NCBI RefSeq assembly: GCF_901538265.1
Contig: NZ_LR593886.1
Span: 1,116,001 to 1,180,000 of the forward strand
Reading direction: 5' to 3'
Source of the DNA: Gemmata massiliana
GTDB taxonomy: Bacteria > Planctomycetota > Planctomycetia > Gemmatales > Gemmataceae
Length of the DNA: 64,000 bases
In this document: positions 18,921 through 31,300 of the stretch, piece by piece
How positions within the stretch are numbered: the first letter of the stretch is position 1
How the letters are laid out: every line of letters starts with the position of its first letter
The notes under the pieces: model-generated
What the model saw: the letters and a program-made list of their open reading frames with translations, nothing else
Databases searched by the model: none
What the model was told of the DNA's origin: nothing
Made by a program: the position numbers and the translations under genes

Positions 18921-21900
18921 ATGCCGCGCCGCCTCCGCTTGTGGATCGACCCGTTCGCCGCGCTCCAGGACCTGCGCGCGTTCGTCGCGGCCCGGTGCCG
19001 GGCCGCGTGGCGCCGCCTGGGCACCGGGCCCGAGTTCGACGACCGGGTTCGCCCGGTCAAACTCGAACTGCGCCCGATGGACTGGCGCAACCCGCCGTCC
19101 GAGACGATCGGGGGCACCGCGCTGCCGCTCGCGGTGACGGCAGCGGCGGCGGCTGCCGCCGTCTACTTCGCGGCCACGTTCGAGGCCCATGATGCGCACG
19201 CAGCGGCCGCAGCACAGGCCGAGGGCGTGCTCGGGTACGACACGACGCACGGACTCGTTCTCCCGATCGTCGAACCGGAGCCGAGCGCGACGGGGCCCGT
19301 GAACTCGGACCCGGGGGCCGCGCTCGACGGCGCTGGCAGTACTCTCCGCACTGATTTGGACGACCCGGTGCGCGCCGGCGCGGGCGCGTTCGATGATTTC
19401 GGGTCGGGCGACGCGCCGGAAACCGAAGGGGGAATGTTTTCGGGCTCCGGTGCCGGGGGGATGACCGCGGGCACGACCGGGAGTTCGGCCCCGAACGACT
19501 TCGACGGCCCCGCCGCACTCGGGCTCACCGGGTTCAACGGGCTTGCCGGCCTGGGCGGGGCGACCACCCCGGGGTTCTATCCGCTTTCGGCGGGCCTTGC
19601 CGGAACCGGAATCCCGGCAGCCGGTAATACGACAACTGGCGCCGCCGGCGCGGCCGATCCGACCGTTTCGGGCGCCGCGCCCGGGGCCACCGGGAACGGC
19701 TCGGGTACCGGCGGGCCGACCGGCGACGGGGGGCTGTTCGGCAACCCCGAGCGGCGCCCGGGCACGATCCTCAACTATGACACCACGACCCAGCCCGTGC
19801 GGTTCGTCCAGAACGCGGGCCAGTGGGCCGACGGGCTCGATTTCGTGGTGCGCGGGGCCGGGTACCAGGTCGCGCTCGCCCGCGACGCGGCCACGATCGG
19901 GCTCCCGCGCACCGCGACCGATGCCGAGCGCGCGCGGCTCGGGGGCGGGACCGTGTTCGACGCGCTGCGCCTCGAGTGGTCCGGCGCGAGCCCGGACGCG
20001 CGGGCCCGGGGCGAGGGGGCGCTGGGCTCGGTGTCGAACTACCTGTCCGGGGCCGACCCGACCGGGTGGCGCACGGGCGTCGCCGAGTTCTCGGCGGTGC
20101 GGTACGCGGACCTGTGGGCCGGGGTCGACCTGGTGTACCACGGGGCCGGGGCCCGGCAGCTCGAGTACGACCTGGTGGTGAAGCCCGGGGCCTCGAGCGC
20201 CGGGGTCGGGTTCGCGGTACGCGGAGCCGACGCGCGGGTGGACGAGGAGGGGCGCCTGGTGCTCACCACGGCCGCCGGGACCGAACTGGTCCAGGACGCG
20301 CCGGTCGTGTACCAGACCGGCGCGGACGGGGCCCGCACGGCAGTAGCGGGCGCGTACCGGGTGCGCGCGGACGGGTCGATCGGGTTCGAGGTCGGCGAAT
20401 ACGACCGGGCGCGCGAGCTGGTGATCGACCCGGTGCTCGGGTACACGTCCGCGTTCGGGGGCACCGGGGCCGACGTGGCGTACGGGGTCGCCGCCGACGC
20501 GGCGGGCAACGCGTACGCGGTCGGGTACACGGAGTCCGCGAACTTCCCGGTCACGGGCGGGGCGTTCGACACCACGTTCGGGGCCAACCGGGACGCGTTC
20601 GTGGCCAAGCTCGGGCCCACCGGGTCGATCGTGTGGGCCAGCTACCTCGGGGGCAGCGGGGGGCCGAGCGGGTCCGACGAGGCCCACGGGGTCGCGCTCG
20701 GGTCCGACGGGAGCGTGTACGTGGTCGGGCAGACCTCGTCGAGCAACTTCCCGACCACGGCCGGGGCGTTCATGCCCACGTCCGGGGGCGGGTCGCTCCC
20801 GTACGACGCGTTCGTAACGAAGATGGCCCCGGACGGGACCACGCTCACGTACTCGAGTTACCTGGGGGGCGCGGGCTCGGACTTCGCGTACGGGGTCGCA
20901 GTGGACCGGTCGAGCGGCGAGGCCGTGGTCGTCGGGTACACGAGCAAGCCCCCGTTCGGGACCGACTTCCCCACGCTGAACGCGGCCCAAGGGACCCGGA
21001 GCGGGAACCGGGACGCGTTCGTGACCCGGTTCAACGCGGCCGGCTCCACGCTCGTGTTCTCGACGTTCCTGGGCGGGTCCGCGAGCGTGCTCGAGACCGG
21101 GTACGGGGTCGCGCTCGAGTCGAGCGGGGCCATCGACGTGGTCGGGGTCACGGACTCCGCGGACTTCCCGGTGCCCGGGTCCGGGTACGACCGGGTGCTC
21201 GCGGGCGGTTCGGACGCGTTCCTCGTGCGGTACTCGGCGGCCGGGGCGGTGCTCGCGGGGACGCTGTACGGCGGGTCCGGGGACGAGACCGGGTACGCGG
21301 TGGCCGTGGACCGCACGGACCGGGTGTACGTGACGGGCTCGACGACCTCGACGGACCTGCCCACGCGGAACCCGGTCCAGGGCACCTCGGGCGGGGGCCA
21401 GGACGCGTTCGTGGCCCGGTTCACGGGGTTGAGCGCGGCGCCCGAGTTCGCCACGTACCAGGGTGGGTCCGGGACCGACACGGGGTACGGGATCGCGGCC
21501 GACGCGGACGGGCGCGCGGTGGTCGTCGGGACCAGCGGGGGTGTCGTGCGGTACACCCCGCTCGGGACCGCGATCGACTACACGGGGACCGGGAGCGGGC
21601 TCAGCGCCGGATTCGCGGCGGCGGTGTCCGGGGACGCCATGTACGGGGCCGGGTCGAACGGGTTTTCGGACGCGATCGTGGTCCGGTTCGGTCCGGTCCC
21701 GGCCCCGGTCATCACCGGGTTCGCGGACGACACGGGCTCGTCGAATTCCGACCGGCTCACGTACGACACGACCCCGACGGTCAACGGGACCGCGCCGGCC
21801 AGCTCCACGGTCTCCGTGTACCGGCGCGCGACGGGCACCGCGGCCCCGGTCCTGCTGGGCACGGCGACGGCCACGGCCGGGGGGCTGTGGACCTACACGC

Positions 21901-24900
21901 TGGCCACGATGTCCGGGGACGGGGCGTACGCGCTCACGGCCACGGCGACCGTGTCGGGCCAGGTGTCGGCGCCCTCGGCCCCGCTCACGTTCACCCTGGA
22001 CACGACGGCCCCGGGCGTCGCCGTCTCGGTGGCCACCCAGACGTACGACCGGCGCCCGCCGATCACGGTGACCGCTTCGGACCTGTACGGCTTGTCGACC
22101 GCGGGCACCGTGGTTCTGGACGTGGACCTGAACGGGGACAACGACTACCTGGACCCGGGCGAGGCGAACTTCGCGACCGGGACCCTGACGAACGGGGCCG
22201 TGACGTTCGAGTCGTACTCCACGTACCTGACGGTGGGGGTGACCGCGCACGTGCGGGCCCGGGCCCTGGACCGGGCCGGGAACGAGGGCACCTCGGCGGT
22301 GCGGTCGGTGCTCGTGAGCGCGTCGCCCACCTCGTGGGCGGTGACGAGTGCTACGCCCGACGCGCGGAGCGGGTACGGCGGGGCGTACGGGTGGACCACG
22401 GTCACCGACGCGCTCGTGTACGCGGGCAACGTGACCGCGTCCGTGGCCCTGGACCTGGACATGAGCACGAGCGCGTGCGGGTGCCAGAACCCGTACCTGG
22501 TGTACAACTCGCAGGAGGCGGCCCCGGCCCCGACGGTCCAGGCCCGGCTCCAGAGCGACAGCGCGCTCGGGGTCCCGACCCAGGTGCTCGGGACCCTGAC
22601 CTGGGACGGGGCGGTGGTCGGGACCGTGTCGTACGACCTGACCGCGCTGTCGCCCGGGGGCGAGTGGGTGTTTGGGCTGGCCCCGACGACGAGCCTGGGG
22701 ACCGGGCGCCACACGTACGCGCTGGACCTGTTCGTGGACTACACGGGCACGGTTAACGACGTGTCCCGGAGCGCGACCGGGCAGACGTTCCTGGTGGACC
22801 GGTCGAACAGCGCGTACGGGGCCGGGTGGAGCTTCTCGAACACGGACGCGCTGGTCACGGTGGCCGCGTCGGGCGCGTACCCGGCGGGGCTGCTGCGCCT
22901 GTACGGGAAGGGCGGGTGGGCGTTCTACCCGTCGGCCGGGGCCGGGGCGTACACGTCGCCCGCCGGGGACGCGGGGGCCCTGGCGACGTTCGGGAGCGGG
23001 TGGCGGTACACGAACTGGGACGGCAAGGTGCTCACGTTCGACGCGTCCGGGCGGATGACCACGTGGACCTCGCCGGACGGGACCGAGACCCTGACGTACA
23101 CGTACGACGGGGCGGGCACCGGGACCGCGATGCGGGTGGCGACGATGGCCGGTCCGGACGGCGGGGTCGCCACGTTCGCGTACTCCGGGGCGCTGCTGTC
23201 CTCGGTGCTCGCGCCCGGGGCCCGGACCACGACGTTCGCGCTCTCGGGCACGGACCTGGTCACGGTCACGGACCCGACCGCGCGGACCCACACGTTCGCG
23301 TACGCGGCCCACCGTCTCACCGGGGAGACGGCGACCGGGGTGGCCACGGCGTACTCGTACGCGAACGGGCTCGCGCAAACGGTTCAGGTCGGAACCGACC
23401 CGGTGGCCACGGTGACAGCGGCGTTGGCGACGGGCGTGGGTAAGGCCGGGACCGTGACGGGCGGCGGGATTCGTGGGGTCTACACGGACCCGCTCGCGAA
23501 CGGGACCGTGTACGCGTTCAACAAGTTCGGGCAACCGGTGCAGCGGGTTGCCCCGGACGGGGGGAAGGAATCATACGCCCGGGACGCGAACGGGTACGTG
23601 ACCGGTTACACGGACCAACTGGACCGAGTCACGACGTACACGGTGAACGCGCGCGGTCAAATGACCGGTGTCGTGAACCCGGACCTGACGGTAGCAACCT
23701 ATATATACGGCGGGGCCAACGGCGCACTCTCGGCGTACATGGACTCGCGGGGTGGGCTCTGGACGTACACGAGTGACTCGTTCGGGCGCCCGACCACCTC
23801 GAAGGATCCGCTCGGCAGGGTCACGACGTACACGTACGCGTCGGGGCTGTTGCAGACTACGGTCGACGGACTCGGGAACGTGGTCACGTACCAGTACGAC
23901 GCGGCACGCAGGCGAACCGGCGCGCTGTCGGGCGGGGCCGTTACCGGTACTACGGGGTACGACGCGGCCGGGAACGCAGTCACGTGGGTCGACGCGTTCG
24001 GGAAGACCACGACGACCGCGTATGACAAGGCGGGCCGGGTGACAGCCGTGACGGACGCGCTCGGGAAGACCACGACGAGCGTGTACGCGACCTCGGGGCA
24101 ACTGCTCTCGACCACGGACCCGGTCGGCAATGTGACGAGCTATGTCTACGACGCGTCGGGCCGGTTGGTGGTGACGATCGAGGCGTACGGAACCTTGCTC
24201 GAGCGCCGCACGACATCGGTGTACGACGGGGTCGGCAATCTGATCGCGACGGTGGACCCGCTAGGGCACCGCACCACGACCCTTCTCGACTCACTCTATC
24301 GTGTGAGTGCAATCGTAGATGCGCTCGGGAACCGGACGACCACGGCTTATGACCTGTTGGGACAGGTCGGAGCATCGATCGACCCGTTGGGTCGGTTGAC
24401 CCGGTTCGGGTATGATTCTCAGGGGCGACAGATCACGGTGACGGACGCGCTTGGGAATGTCTCGAGCACCGTGTACGACGCAGACTCACACGTGATCGCG
24501 ACGGTGGACCCGCTCGGTCACCGGACCACGAGCGTGTACGACGGCGCGGGCCAACTGATCGCGAGCGTTGACGCGCTGGGAAAGGCGACGAGTTTCGGGT
24601 ACGACAAGGCAGGCCAACAGATCACGGTGACGGACCCGCGCGGGAACGTGACGACGACCCAGTACGACGCGCGGGGCCGGGCCGAAGCGGTCATCGACGG
24701 CGCGGGCAAACGCGCCACGACCGTGTTCGATGTCGCCGACCGCGTGACCGCGACCGTAGACCCGCGCGGGAACCGCACGAGTTACTCCTACGACAGCGTC
24801 GGACGGGTCGTGGAGGTACAAGACGCACTGGGCAAAGTTACCTCAACGGTTTACGACGCCGCGGGCCGGACGATCGCGACGGTCGACACACGCGGGAATC

Positions 24901-27900
24901 GGACCACGACTGGGTACGACGCGCTGAGTCGGGTTTCCACAACCCAGGACGTGCTGGGGAACTACACGACGAGCGTGTACGACGCAGCGGACCGGGTGAT
25001 CGCCGTCGTCGATGCGCGCGGCAATCGTGTGACCTCGGTGTACGACGACGTGGACCGTGAAATTGCGACCGTTGATGCCTTAGGAAACCGCTCGACGTGT
25101 GTGTATGACGCGGCCGGGAACATGATCGTTTCGCTTAACGCCAAGGGCTATGCGACGACATCGACCTACGACGGACTGAACCGGGTGATCGCAACCACGG
25201 ACCCGCTCGGTGCGGTCTCGTCCGTGAGTTTTGATGCGGCCGGGCGCGTGGTAACAAAGACCGATCCTCGGGGGAACGTGACAACGGTCGTTTACGACGA
25301 CGCGAACCGGGTGGTCGAGGTGGTCGACGCGCTTGGGAACCGCTCGACGACGGTGTATGACGAGGCCGGTAACGCGACCGTCACGGTCGACGCGCTGGGG
25401 CGGCGCACGACGAGTACGTTCGACTCTCTCAACCGAGTCGTGACGGTGAAAGACGCCCTGAACCAGGTGTCGACGATCGTTTACGACGAGGCCGGCAACG
25501 TGGTTTCGGTGACGGACCCGCTGAACCACACGACGACGAGTACGTACGACCGCCTCAACCGGGTCTCGGTGGTGACCGACGCGCGGAACAAGAGCACTAC
25601 GACGACGTACGACGAGACCGGCAACGTGCGGACGGTGACGGACCCGCTGAACCACACGACGACGTGGGTGTATGACCAGCTCAACCGGGTCTCGGTGGTG
25701 ACCGACGCGCGGAACAAGAGCACCACGACGACGTACGACGAGGCCGGCAACGTGCGGACCGTCACGGACCCACTGAACCGGGTCACGACGTACGGGTACG
25801 ATGCTCGAAACCTGCAAGTCGCCCGGACCGATCCGGCCGGGAAAGTGTGGACTACGCAGTACGATGAGTTGGGCCGGGCGTGGCGTCAGGTCGACCCCCT
25901 GGGCAACGACGCGCGGACCTATTTCGACGCAGCGGGCCGGGCCGCCGAGAGTGCCGATGCGCTCGGGAACCGGCGCACCACGGTGTTCGACAATGCGGGC
26001 AATGCGGTCGCTGCGGTCGACCCGCTGGGGAACCGGACCACGGTCACGTTCGACGCGCTCAACCGTGCCGTCGCGATGCAAGACGCGCTAGGCTTCCGGT
26101 CGACGAGCCTGTACGACGCGGTGGGTAACGTCACGGTTACGGTCGACGCACTCAACCGGCGCACAACAACCGCGTTCGACGCGCTGAACCGCGTCGTGAC
26201 GGTCAAAGACGCCCGGAACGGTGTCACCTCGACGACGTACGACAAGGCCGGCAACGTGGCGACCCGGACCGACCCGCTCGGACACACGACCAGTTACGGG
26301 TACGACACGGTGAACCGGTTGGTGACGACCACGGACCCGCTCGGGAAGGTCGTGACCACGGCGTACGACGATGCGGGGAACATAACCGCGTCCACCGACC
26401 CGCTGAACCACACGACGAGTTGGGTCTATGACGAACTCAACCGGAGCGTCGAAACGGTCGACCCGCTCAACAACCGGACCACGAGCGTGTACGACGCGGC
26501 CGGGCAACTGAGCGCCTCGGTGGACGCGCGCGGGAACCGTACGAGTTACACCTACGACCCGCGCGGCCTGGTCCAGACGGCCACTGACCCGTTCGGGAAA
26601 ATCACGACGTCGGTCTACGACGCCGCCGGGAACCGGACCGCGGTCACCAACACCCGCGGGTTCACCACCACGTCGGCCTACGACGTGCTGAACCGGGTAC
26701 TCGCGACGACGGATGCGCTGGGCAACACCACGACGAGCGTGTACGACGCCGCGGGCAACGTGGTCGCGACGATCGACGCGCTCGGGTACCGGGCGACGAG
26801 TGTGTACGACCAACTGAACCGGGTGGTTGCCAGCGTCGATGCGCTCGGGAACCGTGCGACTGTCGGGTACGATGCGGTCGGGAACGTGGCGAGCCGGACC
26901 GACGGGCTCAACCGGGTGACCAGTTACGGGTACGACGAACTGGACCGTGCGATCACCGAAACCGACCCGCGGGGCTTCACGACCACGAGTGCGTACGACG
27001 CGGCCGGGAACCGAACGGGGGTGATCGACGCACTCGGGAACCGAACCACCTGGGTGTACGACCCGGCCGACCGGGTCATTACGGAAACCGACCCGTTCGG
27101 CGCGAGCGCGACCTACGCGTTCGACGCGGCCGGGCGCCGGACGTCCGAAACGGACCGGCTGGGCCGGCGCCGGGACTACACGTACGACGACGCGAACCGG
27201 GTCGCCACGGAGAAGTGGTACGCTGTTGGCGGGGCGCTCACCCAGACCCAAACGTGGACCTACGACAAGGCCGGGAACATGCTCACCGCCGTCGACCCGG
27301 ACGGCGCCTACACGCTCACGTACGACGCGCTGAACCGGGTCATCACGGTCCAGGAGCCGTTCGGCCTGACGCTGACAATGGGTTACGATTTCGTGGGCAA
27401 CAGGACCTCGGTTCAGGACTCCAAGAACGGGTTCACCACGGTGACGTTCGACGGCCTGGACCGGCAGACCAGTGAGCAGACCGCGGGCACGGGCGTTTCG
27501 GCCACGCGGTTCGATTACGCGTACACGGCCCGGAGCGAGGTCGCGAGTCTTACGCGGTACTCGAACCTGGCCGGTACGACCGTGGTCGGCACCACGACCT
27601 ACGACTACGACGCGGCCGGCCGCGAAACGCACCTCAAGAGCACCAGCGGGTCGGGTACGGTTCTGGCGAACTACACCTACACGTTCGACGCAGCCGATCA
27701 AATGACTGCGAAGCAGGAAAACGGGACCACCACGAGCTACAGTTACGATGCGGCCGGCCAGTTAACGGCCGACGGGGCGACGACCTACGGCTACGACAAG
27801 ACCGGGAACCGAACGAACACGGGGTACGTGACCGGGTCGGGTAACCGGATGACGAGTGACGGGGTGTGGACGTACACCTACGACGCTAACGGGAACGTGG

Positions 27901-30035
27901 TCAAGCGGAGCAAGGGGGCGTCGAGCGACACCTGGGTGTACGGGTTCGATAACCGGAACCAGATGACGAGTGCGGCCTACAGTGCGAGTGACGGCGGAAC
28001 CGTATCTCAGCGCGTGACATACGTGTACGACGCGTTCGGGAACCGGATCGAGCGCGACGCGTGGAACGGGACAACAACTGTTGAACGCTACGCAATGGAC
28101 GGGTGGGATCCGGCCAAACCGAACGCGGTTGGGACGGAGAATTTCGATACTTGGGTAGACATGGACAATGTGAATGCTTTGACCGTGCGCCGGATGTTCG
28201 GTACGGGGTCTGATGAACAAATCGCGCGACAGACTTCGAGTGGGACAATACTGTGGTATTTGAACGATCCTCAACAGTCGGTTCGTCAACTCACTGACAA
28301 CACGGGGAATTTGGTCGGTACTCTTGCCTATTCGGCATTCGGGCAACTTACAGCAAGCAGTGGCACCCTCGATCGCTATCGATTCACGAGTCGTGAGGTT
28401 GACGTCGTTACGGGGTTCCAGTACAGCCGCGGACGCAACTACGATGCATTCAGTGGTAAGTGGCTAAGTGCTGACCCACTTAGCTTTGCAGCCGGCGATG
28501 CCAACTTGTACCGGTATGTTGGAAATCAACCGACGACGCGAACAGACCCGAGCGGTCTACAGATGGCGAGCTCAGTTGTTACAAACGCGGGAGCGGCCAT
28601 CGCCGGGGGGGTATTTGCTGCTGTAGCAGCGCGCGGACGAATTCAAGAAGTTTTTCTAGATCAAAAAGATTCGAAGAGTGTAATAGAGTCAACCGGAGGT
28701 AAAATTGAGGGGTCTTTAGCCTATGTTATGGGGTCAAAGCTCGCTATTCATAGAGCTAAAATTGTAATACCGTTGCCGTTGAGTCAGGCTGTATGTGACG
28801 ATATCAAGGTTCGGATAAGTACGGACTCGGGCTCAGCTGCGAGTGCTGCAATTGGGGGAGGGCCGATGGCTCTCGTGAATGGTCCTGGATTAACTTACGG
28901 CTTCCCCGGCGGTATCGCTAAGAACGTCAAAATTGATAGAACAGCTAAAGAAGTGACTATAGATATTTTTGGAATAGATCCAGATCGACTATTGCCAGAA
29001 GAGATTAATAAATACTCAATGAGATTAAATTGGCAAATATCATTTCAAGGCGGGGCGGATGGGACATGGGTGAAGATTCCAAATTCTAACTATAACCATT
29101 ATGTTATTTATACAACATGGAAGACGCCCAAGATTGCTGACACTCGATTGTATCAAGATTTTCTAGATGCGGGGGTTCGAGGTGCCGGCGGTAAGAAGCC
29201 ATCAAATGAATTGCAGGCTGTTGATCTATTATTTGGCGCTTTTCGTAATAGAAGATTTCAGGGCTCAAACGGCAAGCCGGTTTCCTATTATAAGAACGGG
29301 GGTGTGCATCTCGAAAATCGCGTAGGAGCCCGCGATTTATTGATTAGCTGCGATGGGCAATGTGATGATTGGGCAAATTTATTTGTCAAAGTGCTTCGCG
29401 CTCAGGGGATCGAACCTAAAGGCAATAATGGCATTTGGACATATAGTACTGATGATAATAAAAATAAAAATCTGAGAGAGTGGTTCCTTGTTAAAGGGCA
29501 GTGGCAATTTAATGGGAATCCGCCTGTGAAGATGATAAAAAGTGTCACAGTTGGTGGTAAAGATTATGAATATGCTAATGTAAGAGAAAAAGGTCGTGAG
29601 GCTTGGGCGAGATTTAACGGGGCTGGGAGCGTCAGTGTCCCTACTTCTTTTTTGTCGAAGCCATTTCCTCCAATGGTGACATATAAGAAGGGGGTGGGTG
29701 AGCCAGTCGGGCAAAATACACAAAATCCGTTTCCATCATTCACGAATCATGTCGTGGTATTTTGGGGTCCGGATGGCGGCCGCATCCCGTCGTTTGTTCC
29801 ATTCATTGGCGGGCTCAATAGGATTTACGACCCGAGTTATGGGACTGTATCGGCGAAGACCGCTTTTGTAGATAATGCTATTTTTGCTTATGTTATTCCC
29901 GCTGAAACTAAGTTGAGTAATGTGCGAAAGACCGCGAAGGGTGAAGATGGACAAGTCGTCAGTGTTTGGCTCTTCCGAACTCCTGATGCGACTGATAACG
30001 ACACGAAACGATGGGTAAAATCTGAAGAAAGGTAG
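18921..30035 (+). CDS. Giant RHS/YD-repeat protein with SBBP propeller and transglutaminase-like C-terminal tip
   Basis: A 3704-residue protein. A hydrophobic Ala-rich segment (about 65-88) suggests membrane targeting. Residues 280-505 resemble the domain that often precedes SBBP repeats ([15 protein letters not shown]). SBBP beta-propeller repeats follow to about 920 (YLGG, GVAVD, DAFVAK), then Ig-like segments. YD repeats run from about 1370 to 3130. The RHS core ends at DPSGL (about 3208). The last 490 residues are AT-richer and variable in style. They include [19 protein letters not shown] (C3481), [10 protein letters not shown] (H3610) and RIYDPSYG (D3637), which fits a transglutaminase-like Cys-His-Asp triad. 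In polymorphic toxins the YD shell encloses such a tip, which is released to act on target proteins. The toxin role is inferred; a secreted adhesin or enzyme is possible. Confidence 0.9.
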   Translation: MPRRLRLWIDPFAALQDLRAFVAARCRAAWRRLGTGPEFDDRVRPVKLELRPMDWRNPPSETIGGTALPLAVTAAAAAAAVYFAATFEAHDAHAAAAAQAEGVLGYDTTHGLVLPIVEPEPSATGPVNSDPGAALDGAGSTLRTDLDDPVRAGAGAFDDFGSGDAPETEGGMFSGSGAGGMTAGTTGSSAPNDFDGPAALGLTGFNGLAGLGGATTPGFYPLSAGLAGTGIPAAGNTTTGAAGAADPTVSGAAPGATGNGSGTGGPTGDGGLFGNPERRPGTILNYDTTTQPVRFVQNAGQWADGLDFVVRGAGYQVALARDAATIGLPRTATDAERARLGGGTVFDALRLEWSGASPDARARGEGALGSVSNYLSGADPTGWRTGVAEFSAVRYADLWAGVDLVYHGAGARQLEYDLVVKPGASSAGVGFAVRGADARVDEEGRLVLTTAAGTELVQDAPVVYQTGADGARTAVAGAYRVRADGSIGFEVGEYDRARELVIDPVLGYTSAFGGTGADVAYGVAADAAGNAYAVGYTESANFPVTGGAFDTTFGANRDAFVAKLGPTGSIVWASYLGGSGGPSGSDEAHGVALGSDGSVYVVGQTSSSNFPTTAGAFMPTSGGGSLPYDAFVTKMAPDGTTLTYSSYLGGAGSDFAYGVAVDRSSGEAVVVGYTSKPPFGTDFPTLNAAQGTRSGNRDAFVTRFNAAGSTLVFSTFLGGSASVLETGYGVALESSGAIDVVGVTDSADFPVPGSGYDRVLAGGSDAFLVRYSAAGAVLAGTLYGGSGDETGYAVAVDRTDRVYVTGSTTSTDLPTRNPVQGTSGGGQDAFVARFTGLSAAPEFATYQGGSGTDTGYGIAADADGRAVVVGTSGGVVRYTPLGTAIDYTGTGSGLSAGFAAAVSGDAMYGAGSNGFSDAIVVRFGPVPAPVITGFADDTGSSNSDRLTYDTTPTVNGTAPASSTVSVYRRATGTAAPVLLGTATATAGGLWTYTLATMSGDGAYALTATATVSGQVSAPSAPLTFTLDTTAPGVAVSVATQTYDRRPPITVTASDLYGLSTAGTVVLDVDLNGDNDYLDPGEANFATGTLTNGAVTFESYSTYLTVGVTAHVRARALDRAGNEGTSAVRSVLVSASPTSWAVTSATPDARSGYGGAYGWTTVTDALVYAGNVTASVALDLDMSTSACGCQNPYLVYNSQEAAPAPTVQARLQSDSALGVPTQVLGTLTWDGAVVGTVSYDLTALSPGGEWVFGLAPTTSLGTGRHTYALDLFVDYTGTVNDVSRSATGQTFLVDRSNSAYGAGWSFSNTDALVTVAASGAYPAGLLRLYGKGGWAFYPSAGAGAYTSPAGDAGALATFGSGWRYTNWDGKVLTFDASGRMTTWTSPDGTETLTYTYDGAGTGTAMRVATMAGPDGGVATFAYSGALLSSVLAPGARTTTFALSGTDLVTVTDPTARTHTFAYAAHRLTGETATGVATAYSYANGLAQTVQVGTDPVATVTAALATGVGKAGTVTGGGIRGVYTDPLANGTVYAFNKFGQPVQRVAPDGGKESYARDANGYVTGYTDQLDRVTTYTVNARGQMTGVVNPDLTVATYIYGGANGALSAYMDSRGGLWTYTSDSFGRPTTSKDPLGRVTTYTYASGLLQTTVDGLGNVVTYQYDAARRRTGALSGGAVTGTTGYDAAGNAVTWVDAFGKTTTTAYDKAGRVTAVTDALGKTTTSVYATSGQLLSTTDPVGNVTSYVYDASGRLVVTIEAYGTLLERRTTSVYDGVGNLIATVDPLGHRTTTLLDSLYRVSAIVDALGNRTTTAYDLLGQVGASIDPLGRLTRFGYDSQGRQITVTDALGNVSSTVYDADSHVIATVDPLGHRTTSVYDGAGQLIASVDALGKATSFGYDKAGQQITVTDPRGNVTTTQYDARGRAEAVIDGAGKRATTVFDVADRVTATVDPRGNRTSYSYDSVGRVVEVQDALGKVTSTVYDAAGRTIATVDTRGNRTTTGYDALSRVSTTQDVLGNYTTSVYDAADRVIAVVDARGNRVTSVYDDVDREIATVDALGNRSTCVYDAAGNMIVSLNAKGYATTSTYDGLNRVIATTDPLGAVSSVSFDAAGRVVTKTDPRGNVTTVVYDDANRVVEVVDALGNRSTTVYDEAGNATVTVDALGRRTTSTFDSLNRVVTVKDALNQVSTIVYDEAGNVVSVTDPLNHTTTSTYDRLNRVSVVTDARNKSTTTTYDETGNVRTVTDPLNHTTTWVYDQLNRVSVVTDARNKSTTTTYDEAGNVRTVTDPLNRVTTYGYDARNLQVARTDPAGKVWTTQYDELGRAWRQVDPLGNDARTYFDAAGRAAESADALGNRRTTVFDNAGNAVAAVDPLGNRTTVTFDALNRAVAMQDALGFRSTSLYDAVGNVTVTVDALNRRTTTAFDALNRVVTVKDARNGVTSTTYDKAGNVATRTDPLGHTTSYGYDTVNRLVTTTDPLGKVVTTAYDDAGNITASTDPLNHTTSWVYDELNRSVETVDPLNNRTTSVYDAAGQLSASVDARGNRTSYTYDPRGLVQTATDPFGKITTSVYDAAGNRTAVTNTRGFTTTSAYDVLNRVLATTDALGNTTTSVYDAAGNVVATIDALGYRATSVYDQLNRVVASVDALGNRATVGYDAVGNVASRTDGLNRVTSYGYDELDRAITETDPRGFTTTSAYDAAGNRTGVIDALGNRTTWVYDPADRVITETDPFGASATYAFDAAGRRTSETDRLGRRRDYTYDDANRVATEKWYAVGGALTQTQTWTYDKAGNMLTAVDPDGAYTLTYDALNRVITVQEPFGLTLTMGYDFVGNRTSVQDSKNGFTTVTFDGLDRQTSEQTAGTGVSATRFDYAYTARSEVASLTRYSNLAGTTVVGTTTYDYDAAGRETHLKSTSGSGTVLANYTYTFDAADQMTAKQENGTTTSYSYDAAGQLTADGATTYGYDKTGNRTNTGYVTGSGNRMTSDGVWTYTYDANGNVVKRSKGASSDTWVYGFDNRNQMTSAAYSASDGGTVSQRVTYVYDAFGNRIERDAWNGTTTVERYAMDGWDPAKPNAVGTENFDTWVDMDNVNALTVRRMFGTGSDEQIARQTSSGTILWYLNDPQQSVRQLTDNTGNLVGTLAYSAFGQLTASSGTLDRYRFTSREVDVVTGFQYSRGRNYDAFSGKWLSADPLSFAAGDANLYRYVGNQPTTRTDPSGLQMASSVVTNAGAAIAGGVFAAVAARGRIQEVFLDQKDSKSVIESTGGKIEGSLAYVMGSKLAIHRAKIVIPLPLSQAVCDDIKVRISTDSGSAASAAIGGGPMALVNGPGLTYGFPGGIAKNVKIDRTAKEVTIDIFGIDPDRLLPEEINKYSMRLNWQISFQGGADGTWVKIPNSNYNHYVIYTTWKTPKIADTRLYQDFLDAGVRGAGGKKPSNELQAVDLLFGAFRNRRFQGSNGKPVSYYKNGGVHLENRVGARDLLISCDGQCDDWANLFVKVLRAQGIEPKGNNGIWTYSTDDNKNKNLREWFLVKGQWQFNGNPPVKMIKSVTVGGKDYEYANVREKGREAWARFNGAGSVSVPTSFLSKPFPPMVTYKKGVGEPVGQNTQNPFPSFTNHVVVFWGPDGGRIPSFVPFIGGLNRIYDPSYGTVSAKTAFVDNAIFAYVIPAETKLSNVRKTAKGEDGQVVSVWLFRTPDATDNDTKRWVKSEER
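23560..28100 (+). repeat. YD-repeat coding array
   Basis: About 70 imperfect units of roughly 63 bases (21 codons) encode variants of TTxYDxxGNVxxVTDPLGN. The repeats form the RHS shell of the large gene. Units drift in sequence, but some neighbours are almost identical, showing recent unequal exchange. Confidence 0.85.
25509..25785 (+). repeat. Near-identical 126-bp tandem duplication within the YD array
   Basis: The block beginning at 25509 recurs at 25635 with very few changes (for example ACTACG/ACCACG and GAGACC/GAGGCC). The offset of 126 bases equals two 21-residue YD units, so the frame is preserved. This is the most recent-looking expansion in the array. Confidence 0.75.
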
Positions 30036-30187
30036 TTTTGGATTGCGGTTGAGCCCGATCGCAGTCAAAAATGAAAAGGCCTTAATTTGGAGGTGCCGAC
30101 CCAAGCTCTCCGAAACCTCGCTTTTTATGGGTTTCGAGGTTGTGTCAGTGCCTCTTAGAGTCTTGCAGCTTCTCAAGGGAGTAACAG

Positions 30188-31270
30188 ATGTTGATTGGTA
30201 CTCTTCTCCTCGGGCTGCTGGCTGACTTTCGCTACTCTGCTGACTTGGTATGGTGTGGTCGGCCGTCGGCGATTCTCTGGGAGGATCAACTCTTTGCATC
30301 AGTAAGCGGCCGCATAGATGGACCGGTCGGTGGGTTGTTTCGTGGAGGCTTTGTGCCTGAGCGAAGGGGCGTGCCGTCGCCTCTGTCTCACAGTACCCAA
30401 ATGGTGGCGCATCGCACAAATCTCTCGAAATTGGAGCTTCGCGATGGGCGATTACTCTTCTTTTCGACAGGCCATAGATTCTTTTACATCGTGCCATTAG
30501 CGGAGCTTCCTGGACTCGAGGACAGCGATTTTGGCACGTTGATCGCTCGTGCCCGAGGGTATAGGAATTCATCTGCTTTACTAGATTATTATGGGGGTGA
30601 ACTTACATCTCTGCTGTTCCCAGATCATCGAAAGCCAGACGTTTTCCCACCGCCGTTTGAAGATTTGGTGTCTCTGAATCCGTCGGAATTAGAGTTAGGT
30701 TACCGGGTCGGGAGGTACGTCAACCGGGCGCGAAGTGACCTGCAGATTGCTGGGGAAAAAACAGTACGAATGTTTCATGCTCATGATGGTAAGCTATTTG
30801 TTTCTATTGAAAAGGATTATTTGCGAGCGTGGCATTATGACAAAAGAAATAAAGAAATCAAGAACCCACCGTCGGCCCCGGACCGGCAGTTGCGCACGGG
30901 TCAGTTGCCAGCGGGCTTCACGGGGTATTTCGCGGTGTACACGGTTGGTGGTCGAGATTACATGGTGACGAGCGACGGAAAGGTGTACATGGCGACACTC
31001 AAGGGGAAGTCGGAAATGGACGTGAAGGTGCTGTGGGACGACCCCAAACAGAAGGTTGCGGGCGTGGTGCAGGATCAGGACAATAACGCAGTGTACGGCT
31101 GGGGGTACGCAGGTAAGGATGGCTCATCAGACCGGTTTTATCTGAAGTTTGATCCAAAACCTGCTCCGGTTCGATATGCGCTTACGGTGTCGTTATGGAG
31201 AAATATCACGGACGCCTATCTCGAAAGCTATGAATGCGCGCGGGCCTTCCGTAAAAATAAGAATAAGTAA
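30188..31270 (+). CDS. Hypothetical protein, candidate immunity or partner of the RHS tip
   Basis: The ATG at 30188 follows AAGGGAG at 8-13 bases and gives 360 residues. The first 12 residues are hydrophobic (MLIGTLLLGLLA), possibly a short signal or anchor. The body alternates charged and beta-prone segments, with a propeller-like C-terminal half (YMVTSDGKVYMATLKGK; VVQDQDNNAVYGWGYAG). I do not recognise a family. It lies 152 bases after the RHS stop on the same strand and shares the AT-richer composition of the RHS tip. This matches the usual place of an immunity gene, but its length and propeller-like look would be unusual for one. Confidence 0.65.
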   Translation: MLIGTLLLGLLADFRYSADLVWCGRPSAILWEDQLFASVSGRIDGPVGGLFRGGFVPERRGVPSPLSHSTQMVAHRTNLSKLELRDGRLLFFSTGHRFFYIVPLAELPGLEDSDFGTLIARARGYRNSSALLDYYGGELTSLLFPDHRKPDVFPPPFEDLVSLNPSELELGYRVGRYVNRARSDLQIAGEKTVRMFHAHDGKLFVSIEKDYLRAWHYDKRNKEIKNPPSAPDRQLRTGQLPAGFTGYFAVYTVGGRDYMVTSDGKVYMATLKGKSEMDVKVLWDDPKQKVAGVVQDQDNNAVYGWGYAGKDGSSDRFYLKFDPKPAPVRYALTVSLWRNITDAYLESYECARAFRKNKNK

Positions 31271-31300
31271 ATAGATTGATGTGTTTAAGGGTGGCAAATC

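Noticed and set aside
18780-23534. Very long open frame antisense to the RHS gene
   Set aside because: It mirrors the GC-rich RHS coding strand, is Arg/Gly/Pro-rich and has no recognisable domain. The same applies to long mirror frames opposite the 8.3-10 kb patatin and the 12.3-17.3 kb glycosyltransferase genes.
23560-28100. Regular ~63-bp repeats considered as a CRISPR or noncoding array
   Set aside because: The units are codon-phased, diverged and encode YD repeats throughout; there are no unique spacers and no cas genes.
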